Assembly (NCBI RefSeq): GCF_003945595.2
Contig: NW_024104162.1
Coordinates: forward strand, 558,001 to 622,000
Source: Pipra filicauda
Lineage: Eukaryota; Chordata; Aves; Passeriformes; Pipridae
Length of the DNA stretch: 64,000 nucleotides
Direction: 5' to 3'
Shown here piece after piece: positions 20,101 through 35,100 of this stretch. Position 1 is the first letter of the stretch. Each line of letters begins with the position of its first letter. The translations under genes were made by a program, and so were the position numbers. The notes beneath the pieces were generated by a model. The model ran no database searches, was not told where the DNA came from, and saw only the letters and a program-made list of their open reading frames with translations.

Positions 20101-23100
20101 TAATTTTATGATGTTTTATCTTAACTGCATATTTATGCATTGCCACTGTCAGAACAGAAGAGTGAAGCTGTCACATCAAACAGATACTCCCAGGAATTTC
20201 ATACAATAAATAGAATAGTGTGGTATTTTACTACAGGCTGGCGACTGACATGTTATCCAAAGAGTACATGAAAATTCTACTCAATCATGTAAGGAAATCA
20301 TTCAACTTGAACAATTAATAATTACTGGAATGCTGCCAAATTAGAAATATATTATCGAAACACTGTCAACAAACAACTTTTTATGTTACGGTAACATTCG
20401 AACTTAGTTTTCACATGGGTCTTACATTCTGTGCTTACATTCTACTCATACTAAAATTAACATCAGTAATATGTCTCTCATTTTAATACCTTATTGGCAG
20501 AGAGACAAAATCAGGACTGTGTGAAAGGTAGAACATTATTACTAATGACTATCACCACCTTTTGCATTTAATATATGAGATTTGACAAGACAAGACATAG
20601 AGCACTCAAGAGTCTAATTTCACTTGACAGATTTACACCTATGACAATTTAGTTAGGATTAAGCTAAATTAATGGGACTAATTTACATGTTTGTAAATAA
20701 ATAAGCCCACAGTTAGATCCTAATTGCACAGGATTGTAGAAGATATTTATACTTTACCTGGAAGTTTAATATCTCCAATTCGGATAATGTGAGGCCAGTG
20801 CTGAAGTGTTTTAGCAAAAAAGGGATTTGTCACCCCTAGAATGACAGAGGGCCTAGAAAAGTAAGGACAGTGTTTAAAATATGACAGCAAGAGCTTCTGT
20901 CTTAATGAATACAAAAGGTCAACAGAAGCATCAAATTGTATCAGTTTCTTTTCTTGCTTGTCACTGACTCCACCTTGCCCAGAAAAATCACTTCTTTTGA
21001 GTCCTTTTGTCCAAGTATGTTCAGCTCAAAACATTTTAATCCCCACTCATAGTTTTCCCCACTCATTTGAATTGACTTTGGTTTTTTGCTGTCTCTATAA
21101 TCCCCTTAAACTTGTTTGATGTATTTAAATTCATTTTGACTTGCAAATGTTCATTATTTTCTCGGGTCATCATAGGTGATTTACAATCTCTCTTCCAAAA
21201 CAATAAAGATCAGTGTCCATATAAAGATTTCACACATTCTTTTGTTTTAGTCTGAAAAATCAATTTACGATGTTTTATCTTCTGTTCTTCTCATTGCCAT
21301 GTCACAAGAATCAACACTAAAAAAATGAGGAATAAAAGAACCCAAAAAATAGGCATTCCTTTCTCCCTACTAAGGGATCAAGTCTAGCCCAACTGAAATA
21401 TTAAATGTTCTCATGCCTATTTTGTGGGAACCAAAATGGAACTTTCACACAGAATTAGTTTGGACCAATGCACACAAATAGACGTTCTTTTACTAACTGG
21501 AAGCTGAAAGATCAGGAGTTGAAGTAAGGCCTTCATTTACACACCCACTAAAATAATAACTCTCTAGGCCAACATAAACTAGTAGCAAATCATAAGGAAT
21601 CTTTTTTCAGTACTACTGGTAATAAAATAGTGGTAAGCTACTTGGGTCACTTTTAGGAGCCTTAATTTGTCATATTTACCAGAACCAATTCTGATTGTAA
21701 ACCACTAAAGTAATTTCTGAAAAGACACAATAAATCAAAACATCGAGACGAAAAACAGACCCGTGCTCACCTCTCACTAAAGGTAATAAAATACACAGAA
21801 TCTACATCATCTGGATTCTTCCCCTTCTTAGAGCCACTGCTTAAAAACCCTATTTCCTACCTTTCCAAATTTTTGTTTTCCATAAGAAAGCCAGAGCAAT
21901 TCCAGCTCTGTTTCAAATACTAACATACAGACTGACCAACCTTTCTATTTTGCTACAGAGGAGAGGATGCAATTTTGAAACATAGGTTACTGAAGTTTAA
22001 CCAAATTCTTCTTGGAATTATTTTTAGAAACTAAATTACATACTGCATAACCATTCCCATGGAACACCATCTGAAACATATTGCCTGTGTTTATGTGTTT
22101 TTCCACTGCTCTATCTCTGGCAATACATCCGTTTAGAGGAAAAATACAGTAAGAAAAACAAAACAAAAAATCCAAACCAACAACCTCTGCCTGTTCTGAC
22201 ATTAGAAGAAATTTATTTACAAAAAGATCAGTGAATCTAATCAAGCTACGTTTAAATAACATATAATAAGAAATATTGGAGGTGTACGCTCTCACAACAA
22301 GAGCAGAATTTAAAAAAAATAAAGAGGAAAATGTGTTCTTAAAGCAGTTTTAAACATCAGTGGTTTTGGACATTCACGCTCTTAAAAATAATCTTAATAT
22401 CTGAATTATTTACAGTATTATTCTAACAAATTCAGTGAAGAGATATTTAATTTTTAAGTTGTCTCAACTAGGACACCACTGAATTAACTCTACAAAGCAG
22501 CCATATGGATGTTGAATTAGTCACTTTGATTAGCAGTTGATTAAAGATGAAAACTATTACCCAGATCTCCCAAAGAGATAGTCTGGAGCTGGTGTTATAC
22601 AGAAAAACTCTTGCAGAAAAGCAAAAACTTTTATTGTTTTCATATTTGCAGTTTTACTTATTCTGTAGACAAATATCTCATGAAGCTCAAGAGCAGTTTA
22701 ATTATGGTATTGTTTCATAACTTCTTTGTCCTATCTAACTGGAGTCAAAACTTAAATCAGGTAATAACTGCACTCTGCAAGATAAATCTTATTAAGAAAG
22801 GGAGTCTAAACATAATGACAGAAGTTAAGAATAGTTAAGTAGTATTTGAACACAAATTTATGGTTACAAGTGGCTTTGAGCAACATCTTCACAACAGACT
22901 TTGATTCACTTACGGAGCCTGTGTGCGAGTCGTGTACTCTTTGAATTCACTGTCGTGTATGGTGAAGTATGGCCTGAAATCACTGCAGTACTTCAGTGGG
23001 GAAATGCAGCTGCAAGGCAGAAAGAGGATAAGCTGTCTGTATGTATTCAGTGCAAAATTTCATGAAAGACAAAAGCAAATCTCAAATTGGCAATGCTTTA

Positions 23101-26100
23101 TTACACTGATCAAATGAAGGTCCACTCGGCTGGAATCTTACATGACTCACTTAGTCATTAGTTGGAAGCTCCACTGAATTTACCTAACAAGGGCCAACAC
23201 AGTTTCTGAAGATTCTGATGGTGATGGTGCCATCACAACAAGTGGTTCTCCCAGCAGCACCAGCTCCCAGAGCATCTGAATGTGAAAGAACACCGGGCAG
23301 AAACACCTAAAACCAGACGGAGGTGTTTTAATTCACTTGACATAATAAAAGACCTATTTCTTCCAGTTAAGAACTGAATAAAAATGAAGTTTGCAGTAGT
23401 ACTTAATAGTAATTTAAAAAACATAAAATACTTCTGTAAAATGGAACATTTAATGAACTTGCTTATTTACTGCAGTTTCAGCCTGCATACTGTCCAAACT
23501 GTGTTTTATCTAACTTTACAGAAAAAGAATATTAAAACCAATACTGACAAATGTTGGTTTGCAAACCGTGAGACATGTGTCAAAGTACCATCAAAAAACT
23601 TTGACTTGTGGGAATTCACAGCTAGGAATCAATCAGTTCAAGCTCCTACCTGAAAAGATCCACTTCATGAACAGTCGGCAAAGCCATGGAGATCTGAGCA
23701 TCTGCCTAAAAGACATCGCAATGCTTGTTTTTTAGTCATCAGAATACCTAGGTATTAAATGAAATGGTTTCCCTTAAATGCTTACAGACAGCACATGGTA
23801 TATATCCTGATTATTTACACTACTCTATTGCAGTCAGTATATACTATGTTATCTCCACAAGTAACTATTTGTGTGCTAAAAGCAGGATTTTGCCTAAGAC
23901 ACACAAAAACCCACTTATAGGCATGTAACTTTCAGTCCAGAAAAGATATAAAATATTGAAGCTGTTTCAAACACCAGTTACACAGCACATGAAGGCACAG
24001 ATGGACTTGTTTTATAACCATCTTCTATGACTAAAGACTCTTAATTCTGTTATCATCCTCAACCCTCCCCCCAAACATTAAAAGGATGATCAAATCAGTA
24101 ATTTTATCAGCCAACTACCCTCTTCCAGGACCTGGACATCCTTCCCTACTTGGGGTAACTGGCTTACAATATTGTTTCTATGAAGAATCCAACTCTTGAC
24201 TCCTCCATTCAAAGTTTCAAAGATTGTGGATTTCAATATTATCAAATATATGATGACTTGCTACCAATCTCTGTGAGCAAGTTTAAAGTAAAAGAATGAA
24301 AGCAGATCTTTTGCTTTGTCTGAGGTTATGTACAATATCAGTATCTAATCTCTACCTGATGCATATTCTGTACTATCGGTGTTGTTCCGGGCTTGTCACG
24401 ATATGTTGGGATCCGCAACTTGGAAAGAAAAAGAAAGATTTATTTTCCCTTGTATCAGATTCAGCAGACACTTCAAATGCTGACTTAGAGACAAGTTGTA
24501 ACATTTAAAGAGGATATACTACAGTATGATGCTTATTTACTCCACAGAACTTCCACCTACAGAATTTCCAATTGAAAACTGAGTAACAGAATATGCAAAT
24601 AACACTCCAGTTAAGAAAAAACTCTTGGTAACATTAGTCACAACTATTACTGTAATTTCAATAAAAATACTTTTAAATGTTGAAAAGAATGGTCTGAACT
24701 AAGGTCATGAGGTTTTAAGATGGCACAGAATTATTTTTAGAGAAAAATCTTCTAAAACATCAGGCATCTTGTTGGAAGTGAGGCAGAATCCAAATAGTCT
24801 GAACATAAGTATATTTTTCTGACTTTAGTTTGCATCTGTAAGTCTCAAGAACTACAGATTTCATCATACTGGAAGCTGAAGTGCACATATGGATGTAATT
24901 TATACAGAACAATTAAAACTGTCCAAGCAGCATAATAAAACAGGGACGTATCACTGGACAGTAATTATGACTTTATTCAGTTTAGGAATGCAATGTCAGC
25001 TCTCATGGGTAAGATTTACTGATGACATAAATGCAGGCAATACCCAAACAAGACATATCTGACACTCATCATCATCCAGCACCCAAGAACACTGCTTTAT
25101 TAAACCTGTGTTTTCAGAACAGCCTCAGAAACTTCTCCTTCCTCTCCCCAGTGATGCACACACATCTTGCTGTAAACTTGAGAGTATCTGCTCACAACGT
25201 GCTTCTGGTTGCAAACTCCAGTTCCATCAAATCCATTTAACTGCATTTCATATGAAGACACTATGGCTCCCAGAGGCCTAGTCCTTAGCCACCATTTAAA
25301 CACTACCATTCTTCCCTCTGCACTAGATACAACTCCTTTAATAGCTTTCTTCAGACATATTTCACTTTCATTGAAAATTATCAACAGCACAAGAAATTAA
25401 TTGCTGGTGTGTGGGCCAAAAAAGATTTTTACTTGTGAACCTTCAAGAAGAAGAATGATTTTCATCAATATATTTTATTTGCTTGACTGGAATTTAATTC
25501 TCAGTATTTTCAAGTGTTACTTTATGGTTGATTTGACAAATATAATTAGCACTAAAGTTTCCTAGAATGCAAATTCCAGTGGGATAATATAGACACTACA
25601 ACTAGTAGTTGTATTGAAATACTGCTTTTTAATATCTACAGAAATTAAATATTAACCTAAGCATGATAAAAGATCCTCCCCTCCTCTCCCCAGTCAAAGC
25701 ACCTAATCAAGATCTCCCAGACCTTCACTCTGAGTGCAGTAAACATCTATTCCTGTTTGGAAGCTTGAGACACTGAAAGCAAGGCACAGTACAATAGGAC
25801 CTGGACAGTAAAAGGTGGGGAAAACACCCTCAGAGAAGCACAAATTGCAGGAGTACTTACCTTCATTATAACACCCATAATAGGCAACTGCAGAACTTTC
25901 CCTGGAACTGGTGGTGGCCAACGATCAACATCGCTACAAACTGAAAGGAAAAACAAGTATCATTTATAACAGTTTATATCATGTATAACCCATGATCACA
26001 AAGTCACCTTTGTGCACACTGCAATTTTAAATTAGTGCTAATAGTCCACATCAGTTCTACTTGTCTCTTGATCACACTAAACAAGTTCTACAGCCTTTGA

Positions 26101-29100
26101 GACATTCTTTATGTATTATTCCATTAGAACTACAAAGTTTGTCATTTCAAGAAAACAGTATCCTCTGGTCTTTCATTTTTTTGTAGCCATGAGGCTTACA
26201 ATTCATTGAAGAAATGTTACATGAGAAACCGTGAAAGTACATATTGGGAAACTTAAAAAAGAACACACCCATTTATGTACATTAGCTATTGCAGAATAGA
26301 TGAACACGAGCAGCTAAGGGAGAAGCTAGTTTACAACTTGGATAGAGAGTTTTTCAGCATTAACTTGCAAACCATTCTGAATATTACTCCTAAATCTAGT
26401 TTTCTGCAGAGCTTATTTTGCTCATAATATAACCTGTCAAGAAAATAGAAGATTAAAAGAATACAATTCCTTCATGGTTTCCACAAATTGCTGCCCAGTG
26501 AAAGCACAAAGACATGAACATTGTACAAAGAACACAGCACTCCCAGGCAAAGAGCAAATAACTTTTCCATTTGGCCCTCTCTGGCTCTTACAGCTCTGCA
26601 GTAAGGCTGAGGCACCTGCTATCAGTGCTGCTCTGTTGCTTTTTCCATTTGGTCAAAAAACAAAACAAACAAATCACACGCACAAAAAAAAGCCTCAAGT
26701 AAGATGACATTTGTACAGTTGTTTAGCAAAAGTTGTCAGACTGCCCAAAAGGACTCAGTTTGTGAGAAGAACAAACTGAGGATTGGCATCAGCTACTTGT
26801 GCTCAACAGCTGGTCTTGATACACACACAACCCTAGAGGTGTTTTAGGAGGGACCTTCAGTTCTCCCACAGAGGATGCAAAATTAGATTAGCTCTGTTCA
26901 GTGATCTAGAAATCAAGGAAGTTTGTTAAAATTTCAATCCTCTACCCTGCAAGAAGACAAAGCCACAAACTAGAACATGATAGTGTTGTTTGTTATTTCT
27001 CCAGAAAAAGTATGTGACAGTGTAAGAGCTCCTCTAGAACAACATCACAGGACCACTACCTGCTTCCAGGAAAGCTTCACTTTTTTCAAAATACTCTGGT
27101 GCTATTTGCTTAAGCATGGTGCGGAAGAGGTGGACATAAGGCAGCTTGCTGATGAGGACCAGAGACTGGAATAAAGAGGAACAAAACAAAAACAGGATTT
27201 CAAGTTAATGTTTTCCCTCAGTTCTACGGCAGCTTTGCTGGTTACCCTCAGAGGACGTCAAGTGTGACTTTTCCCACACATGCAAGCCAACCACAATTTT
27301 GACTATGGGCAACTGTAAACAAACAACTCCCTACAGTTACCAACTTTTTGTTTTTAAACACACAGAGAAAACCATCTGTTCTGACAGTGGAGCTGGAACA
27401 TAGCATAGCTGTTGTGAAATTAGACCAATTTACTATAAACCAACAATTAACTTAGAAAGCAAGATACCTTTCCTGTTCCTCTGAGATCACTGAAAAATAA
27501 TTAATTTCCAAATAAATGTTTTCCTAAAAGAATTGGAATTACCTTCTGGAAATAGCCCCTTTTTAATGACTTGTCACGAACTTGTCTGAAATACACATAG
27601 CCATAGTAATATGCTGAATCCTTCTGCAAAAGAAAGGAAAGAATACAATACAACCACCTGATACTCTCCTCCTTTCTGAAGCATTCAATATACAGTTCAA
27701 AAGCATATTTCCCTGCAAGCTCCAAAGCTGATTAGATACAATAAACTAGAACGCTTACTCTGTTTATTGGCATTATTTTTTTTGGTAATTACTTCAAAGA
27801 GAAAACACCAGTGTGTGAAAACAGCTGTGCTTTCTGGTTTTACTATTTTTATATCTACATTCTCCTGACACACCATGAAACAAAAATAGAAATAACTTCC
27901 TGAGGAATAAATCAACATTTACAATTCTTCAAAGCAGCACTAAAAAGACTTTAGCAGTTAAAAACCTTAAAGCCCCGACTTGAAAAGATATAACCTAGTC
28001 TTTCAATGTATTAGTTTTATTAAAGATTCTTGAAGTATCAAGGAAGCACATTCACACTTCAAAGAAAAACCACCAGCTTCATCCTCCCTACAAACAGGAA
28101 TTAGAGTATTTGACTCATAAACAGATGAGTTTGAGAATCAGACTCCCACTAGCATAGCTAAAGGCCTCAATATTCCTTATGAATATGAGGAGAACAACTT
28201 TTTGGCCACTATCTCTTTTAGGTAACTGCTCCAACCTTCCAAAAATTAAGTGTGGAAACAGAGAGATAGCTCAAGTTTGTTGGATTTTTTTTTAAATTAA
28301 GTTACAAAGCACTTCAGATTTCCACAACAGTAATGGTTTTTACAGTTTGATCTACAGGTTTCTAATCAATAATGAAATAAGTCTGGTCTTCAATTTAACT
28401 CTCCTTGCAGTCCAAAATTCATAGTAATAAAACTTAAAGAACTAGTGAAACTTATTATTATACTAATATCCTACAGCAAATATTTGCTGAGCTTTGACTT
28501 TCAGGACTTCCAGTTCAGAGATTTTGCTTTTCAAGCATTAAAGGTGATGACCCACAAATTAACATTACCCAAAAGAAATTAACTTCATTTTTTCTTATTT
28601 CCAACCTTTAAGTAAACTGGTAGATCTCTATCCAATTGGTCCAGAAAACAACAAAATGAGACTTTCCTTCCAGGAGACCGTCGAAATCTAAAACAAAACT
28701 GTGTGTCCCCAAGACAACCTACATGGGGAAGAGATAAACAACAAACACTATTCTGAGTCTGAGCCTTCTTTAACATGAGAACTTGTTTACAGACAATGAG
28801 GTATCAGAGTTTCTCTTCATCTGTCTTGCACTGCTATTGTGACCATTTATATATTTATACTTTTATAAGCGAACAAGTTGGCGTATTTGGCAACAATAAA
28901 TATTCTGTCTGCAACAAGGACAAAAAAAGTCGCTCTACCTCACAGGGACTGTCATGTCCTTAAACAGCTCAACTAATGGCTGTTCTCCTACTGGTAATCA
29001 CCCATTTCCTTAGTCCACCTGTAGAGTTTCAATTATCTTAAGCACATGTCATTTCTCTGTTGAATGGCTGTGCTTTGACTTTTTTTTGATACCAAACAGT

Positions 29101-32100
29101 TCATACATTAGTCACACCATAAGAGTGCATTATGCTGATCTCCTACAAATCCATGTGCAGGTCTAGGACTCATCATTTTGGAAGTTGCAAAGCTAATTGC
29201 TAAAAACCAAGTGAAACCGAGTGTGACTTCCCAGTAATACCCCCAAGGAGTGAAGTTTCCCTTAATTTCTACCAAAATTAATTTCTTAAAGAAAGTACCA
29301 AAGTACATTGATTATTTGCAGTCTGAAAATAAAAATAAAATCAGTTTGTATCACTTATCAAAGAAGCTTTTTCCAGGTGTGGCATAGGAACTGCACAATC
29401 AGAACTTGTATCACTGATACTCTGGTGGTTGTGTTCTCTCCACTGCAAATGGAGAAACTCCAAAAAATCTTTAGTTCAGGTAGAAGCTATGTAAGCTGAA
29501 GAAAATGCTCACAGGAATAGTGATAAGGGGACTGTCAAAACCTAAAGGACACACAGGTGTATTACTCTTTCTAGCAAGGGACTGTAAAAAGTGTCTCTGC
29601 AACACAGTGGTATTAACATGAACACAGTCAACTGAAAGGCCAGCCTGTGGCAGGCAGACCATCTTCACTGTAACAATATAAGTGTTCATGTAAATCACTA
29701 CAAAAGAATCAATATATTATTAAACTTATAGCTCCTCTTAATAGTAGTAAATTTCTAGTTTCTTCCTGGCAAAGGACATTTGTTTCTCCCTGTTGAATAT
29801 AACTTCTTTGGTTGCTCTGCTCTTACAAGTTTGGGACATAATTTGCAAAGACCTCCAGGAAAAAAATCATGACCTCACCACTGATGATCTGAGCTCCTCT
29901 CAGCCGTCCTGTCTTACCCCAGCCAGTGCAAACTGACTGAACAGTAAAGGCAGAGCCCCATTCTCCAGGGGACTGTTTAGCAGACATAGAAGCTCGATTT
30001 CATCTTCTCCTTGAGTCTCGTACGTTGTGCGAGAGCCCTCACAGACACTCCAACCCTCGGGCAGTCACTGCCTGGGCAGGTTTAACACTGACACGCTCAG
30101 AGCACCCAGGGCTGAGGCTCAGAACCTCCTGAAGCCACAGTGGGAAACTCCCAGTGGGCCAAGACAAACCAAGAGTAGCAAAACACGGTGTGATGGGACA
30201 ACCATCCAATTCAAACAGGTAATGAAAGCAAGTGCTCAGCAATATGGATTCAATGATAACAAGAAAAAGCACAGCACATGCCAGTAAAACAGCACCAAAT
30301 ATTTGCTTCAGGTTTTCAAAGCTAGTTCCCCTCATCCGTAGCAGAGAAAAAAACCCCAAACTATTATAAAAACCTATACACAGAAGACCTAAAAGTTAAT
30401 TACCCTTAATCATTAATATATTGAAATATCATTCAGGATATGATGTCTTCCTGTTTAACAAGCTCTTCCAGAAAAGACTGGCAAATGTCTGTTCTTTCTT
30501 CAACTATCCATGCAGAGAAAGTAAAAGATAACTGTACTAGGAAACTTAGCTCAAAACCACAAAAAGTATTATGACCTAGTAGCTGATTAAATCAATTTCC
30601 ACCCCTGAGTTCATAGCCATAAGTACTGGAATACTATCTCTTTGTAGCTGTAAAAGAAAAAAGTTTAATTAATCCTTTGAGCTATGAAAATTTAAGGAAG
30701 GCTGACCTCAAATTTAGCTGCAAGCTAATAACTTCCTTCACTGCTATATTACATAAAGTTTTTCCCTTTATGTTAAGGCCTACAATGAAAAAATAAATCC
30801 TAACAGGTGGATACACTTCCAGCTCGTTTGTGGAAGGCAGGTTTCATTCAGGTAATCCCTCTACATCATTTGAAACTTCAGTCCATCAAGAATGATCAAG
30901 AACTACAGTTCTTAATAGGGACATTAAAAAAAGCAAAAAGTGGGATTTTTTTCCTGCTGAAAGTAAACCTTCCTTACATATATTCTGCCTAAAACGACTT
31001 TACTACACTCTTATTTAAAAAAAAAATACACAAAAAAAGTAAAAAAAAAAAATTAACCTTCGTTCCTAACACATGATTTTGTACCTTCAATGTATCTTTT
31101 GAAGGTTAGAGGTATTTATGACTGCTAACAATGGGAGTAATAAGAAGATACAGTTAACTCATCTTCTCTTTCAATAGCAGAAGCAGCTCCTCCTCTATTT
31201 ACATACAGTACAGCAAGAACATAAAAAATAACTTTAATGACATTAAGACAATGGAGAAAAGTTAGCCAAGATATTTTGTAAAATTACATAGGAGAGAGCT
31301 CACACACATTACAAGCACACATCTGCACCACCCCATGTGACACCAGAGCTGTTCTGCTGCAGAGCATCCACAGGCACAGAGTAAGAGCAGTTACAGGCTC
31401 AAGGCTGTTACTGCAGGTTTTAACTTTGTCCCCAAATAAACAGGAAAGGAAGTGTCTGTCTTTCTGCAGTATCTTTTTGCAGGTGGTCCAACCCATCAGC
31501 CACATGCCCCCAGTTTCTCTTTGGCAGCAGATGCAGAAGATTAAATAATAATGTAGCAAGCAGGACCACACACAGCAGCAGAAGCAGCGAGAATGGAGAA
31601 GATACAAGATAGCCCAGGTTTTCCCTTCACCACTGTTCTTTCTACCTGCTTTTGAATTTAAAAGTCAGTTTCTCTGTTATAAACTTAGAAAATATACACT
31701 TAGTCCTTTATGAGACGAGGGTTCCGTATCCTTCCAATTGCTTTATTAAATCCTTCAAATTCCATGCCTACTCTCCTCCCTACAGTGACAACACTGTTAT
31801 TTTGTTTAAAAAGTGATATTAAGGTGTTCATTCTTTACTTGTCAGGTATTCTGAACCGTCTGCGTCATCCAGAAGGTCTTACACATTGACATTCTCGATA
31901 TTTCACTTACATAAAATGCAGAAGAACCCTCAGACCTTACTGCAATGCAGTCACAGCTTTATATTTAACCTTAGCTGCAACATTTCTGTATTGTAATATT
32001 AAGATATATAAATCAGGATTTGATCTAAAGCCCAGAATACATACTGTCAAATTTTATCTTTTTTAACACAGCTTAGTCCAACAAGAGATGACTACAGTGT

Positions 32101-35100
32101 GAAGGAAGCACTTACCCGAATTAGAATCTGGAAAAGACAAATAGCAAATATTGGTTTTCTAAAGGGTGGGGAAAAGAAAAGAGAGCTGTTATATTTCCTG
32201 AAATTGCTAAACTCACACCAAATCATATACTTATACAGCAACCATGACTTACCTCTTTATCTGTGAGTTTGGAATGTGGAGGATATATTACCTACAGGAA
32301 GAAAGATTTATTTTATTTGAAAATCAAGTGGGTATAAGCAGTAAGCTTCTACTAAATATTTTTACAATTCAACACTCAAATACCTGCCTTAGAATACTTT
32401 CAATTGTAAGCTATTAATATTATGCCTCTATTCTTAATTTTATATGCTTTTAAGTTAATTGATCACCCATCTTTACAAAGTATTTTGAATGCCAGTTAGA
32501 GACCACACACATACATTTAAAAATTCAGAGTACTTGAGATTTTTGGTGCAAAAGGTCTCAGAGGAGAGCAAGATGACATCTTTTAGATTTAAGTTGTACA
32601 TGCAAAATGAAGTAGATGATTCCATAGAAAGCCAACACATATTATTGTCTGAAATCTGTTGTAATGGAAAAGTTAGGTTGGAGTAATCAAAATTCAATCA
32701 CAAAACACCTTCTATACTAACAGTAACTCTTGGAGGATGTCATTGGCCCCAAATAACAGCTGGGAACTGTGCAAGGTCAAGGACTACACTCGAAGTCACA
32801 GCTTTAGTAGTTACGGAAATAAATCATGTAACAAGTTTTTACAACACAGAAATCAAAAATGATGCAACACAATGAAAGAAACGGAAGCACCACCACTAAA
32901 GAAAAAAAAGGGATGTACAAAATCAGTGATTATGCAAGTAAGTGAGAAAAGAACATACAGGAAAGAGGACAAACCTGAGACACTTAAATTTCAGCTAAGA
33001 AGTTCCTCAAAAAAAAAAAAAACCAAACCACCCCAAAACTACTGAAATGGGTGGCTAGCTTGTAAGCAAATGAAATGTAACATAAATTCAAAGATTATAT
33101 TTCAAAACAGGTTTCAGGGCTTCCAGAGATGGGAACTAGTCCAAGAGCAGTTCAATGCAGCAATGGTAGCTGCATTGAGAGTCCTCATATTACCATACCA
33201 CTAACATCCAGTTAGCTCTTGTTCTACCAAATGTAAGTAAATTTATCTCCTGATAATATAACACTATCCTGCTCCACAGAAAACAACAAATAGACCCTCT
33301 GGCTGATCTCTGACTAAGCAGGTTTATGTCCCCTGGTCATAAAGCCTCCAATGCATTTCTTTTCCCCTCAGTCTCTCCTATCCAACGATGTCCAGCCACA
33401 AAACATTGTTCATGCAACTAAAGCTGAAAGCAGACATACAAGTGGAACACCTGCATTCTGCAAGTTGCAAACTTATCACCATCTTCTTTCCACCTCTTAA
33501 TATTTTCCTTTGCTATCTTATGCTAAGCAGTACACCAAATGTAACTCCTTCAGCAGCTGAATGATGCTGAAATCATCCATGTCTAGTCAAAAGACTGGCA
33601 TACAGACCAGACTTGAATTCATACTCCTTTTCCTCACTAGCTCGTGTATCTTCCCAGAATTTCAACTTAAACTGAAAGCTAATTCTTTTTCCTGCAGCTA
33701 TATACTGAAAAAAAAAAAATCAGGCCTCAGTTATGCAGACACTTTAAATTTCATTTTATGCATGCAGTCAATTAAATTAAGGGGACTGTTAACAGAAGTG
33801 TCTGCAGCCAGGCCAGAGGCTGTGCTTCCCTCAGCCACCAAGCACATCATCTGCCCAAGTCAGGGGTTAATCAGAAACCCTCGTCTTTGTTGCCTACACC
33901 ACCTTATAACAGCAAGGGAAGAGAGCTCAGATAATCAGCACAGTATGCTGGGGTTTTATTTGCATTTCTCGTGCAGCCAACAATGTGTATCAGTTATGTA
34001 TTTTACATATTACAATAGCTGGCTTGGCTGAATTTTAGGCCACTGTGCCATGCGTTTATGCCAACACCCCTTTAAGAAGACTGAAAGAAAGAAAAGGACA
34101 CTTTCCCTGCGCACCAAGAGCTTGCTACTAAGTCACATGGTGAACAGGGTGAAACAGGATGTGAAACCAAGCTGAAATATAACTCTTCTCTCCTGTTTGT
34201 TTTCCAGCGCTGTGGGCTCCCTGAGCATTCCCAAAGCAGTGCCGCAGCTGTCTGTGCCCCCTGTGCATTCCCAAAGCAGTGCCACAGCTGCCTCTCCCTG
34301 TGCTCCCTGTGTATTCCCGAAGCAGCGTCCCAGCTGCCTGTGCTCCCTGTGTATTCCCAAAGCAGCATCCCAGCTGCCTGTGCTCCCTGTGTATTCCCGA
34401 AGCAGTGTCCCAGCTGTCTCTGCCTGTTGCACAGAGGGCACAGCTGGGAGTCATTGCCACGGGCCGGATCCAGCTCGAGCTCCTGGAAAACGATTCAAAC
34501 GTGTAGGGAACGTGTTCGCGCAGCCCAACGAGCCGGTGAACGCTGGTAATTGTGAAGACCACTCGCATTCCCGTTACCATCACACTCTTTAAACATCTTT
34601 AACAACTACACGCCATGGAAATCAGCGTTCGTGGCATGTAAAGAAAGCCGATGATGTACTTAACACCAATCTTGGCACGCGATGAGAACCATTCCCGAGG
34701 GCCCGCTGGCAGGACAACTGGCACCGTGGGAACTGCTGTCCGAGCACAACCCGCCTCACCCGGGACAGCGGGGCCGGTTCCCCAGGGCGCTCCCCGCTCT
34801 GAGGCTCTGCACAATCACGTTTCCATCAAGCTTTTCCTGCTCCTGTGCAACGCCGGGGCGAGAGGAAGCGCCCGATTCCGGCGGGGCCCCGCCGCCGCCG
34901 CCCGCCGCGGAGCCCCGCACGTACCTCCACGGCCTGGCCCAGCTCCAGGTCGAAGCCCACCACACACACGCAGTGCAGCCAGGCCGAGAAGCGGTCCCAG
35001 GGCAGCAGCGACAGGCACTGCTCGGGACCCTCCGGCTCCGCCAGCGCCGCATCCTCCGCGGCCGCCCCGGCGCCGCCCGAAGCCGGGTCGGTGTCCGGGC

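Larger units (their letters stand above)
14179..28605 (-). other. DENND6A: DENND6A introns 4-19
   Basis: Introns range from 84 bp (16713-16796) to 2.1 kb (20853-22913). Apart from a CR1 remnant in intron 15 (17895-17998) and A-rich runs with CCAAA-like interruptions (19239-19300, 22152-22190), they look unique and AT-rich. I see no nested gene or RNA. Confidence 0.8.

Noticed and set aside
34128..34583. 151-codon minus-strand frame with repeated GNAQGAQ / REYTGST units
   Set aside because: The protein repeat is just the 40-bp minisatellite read through; 40 is not a multiple of three, so the array appears in several frames.
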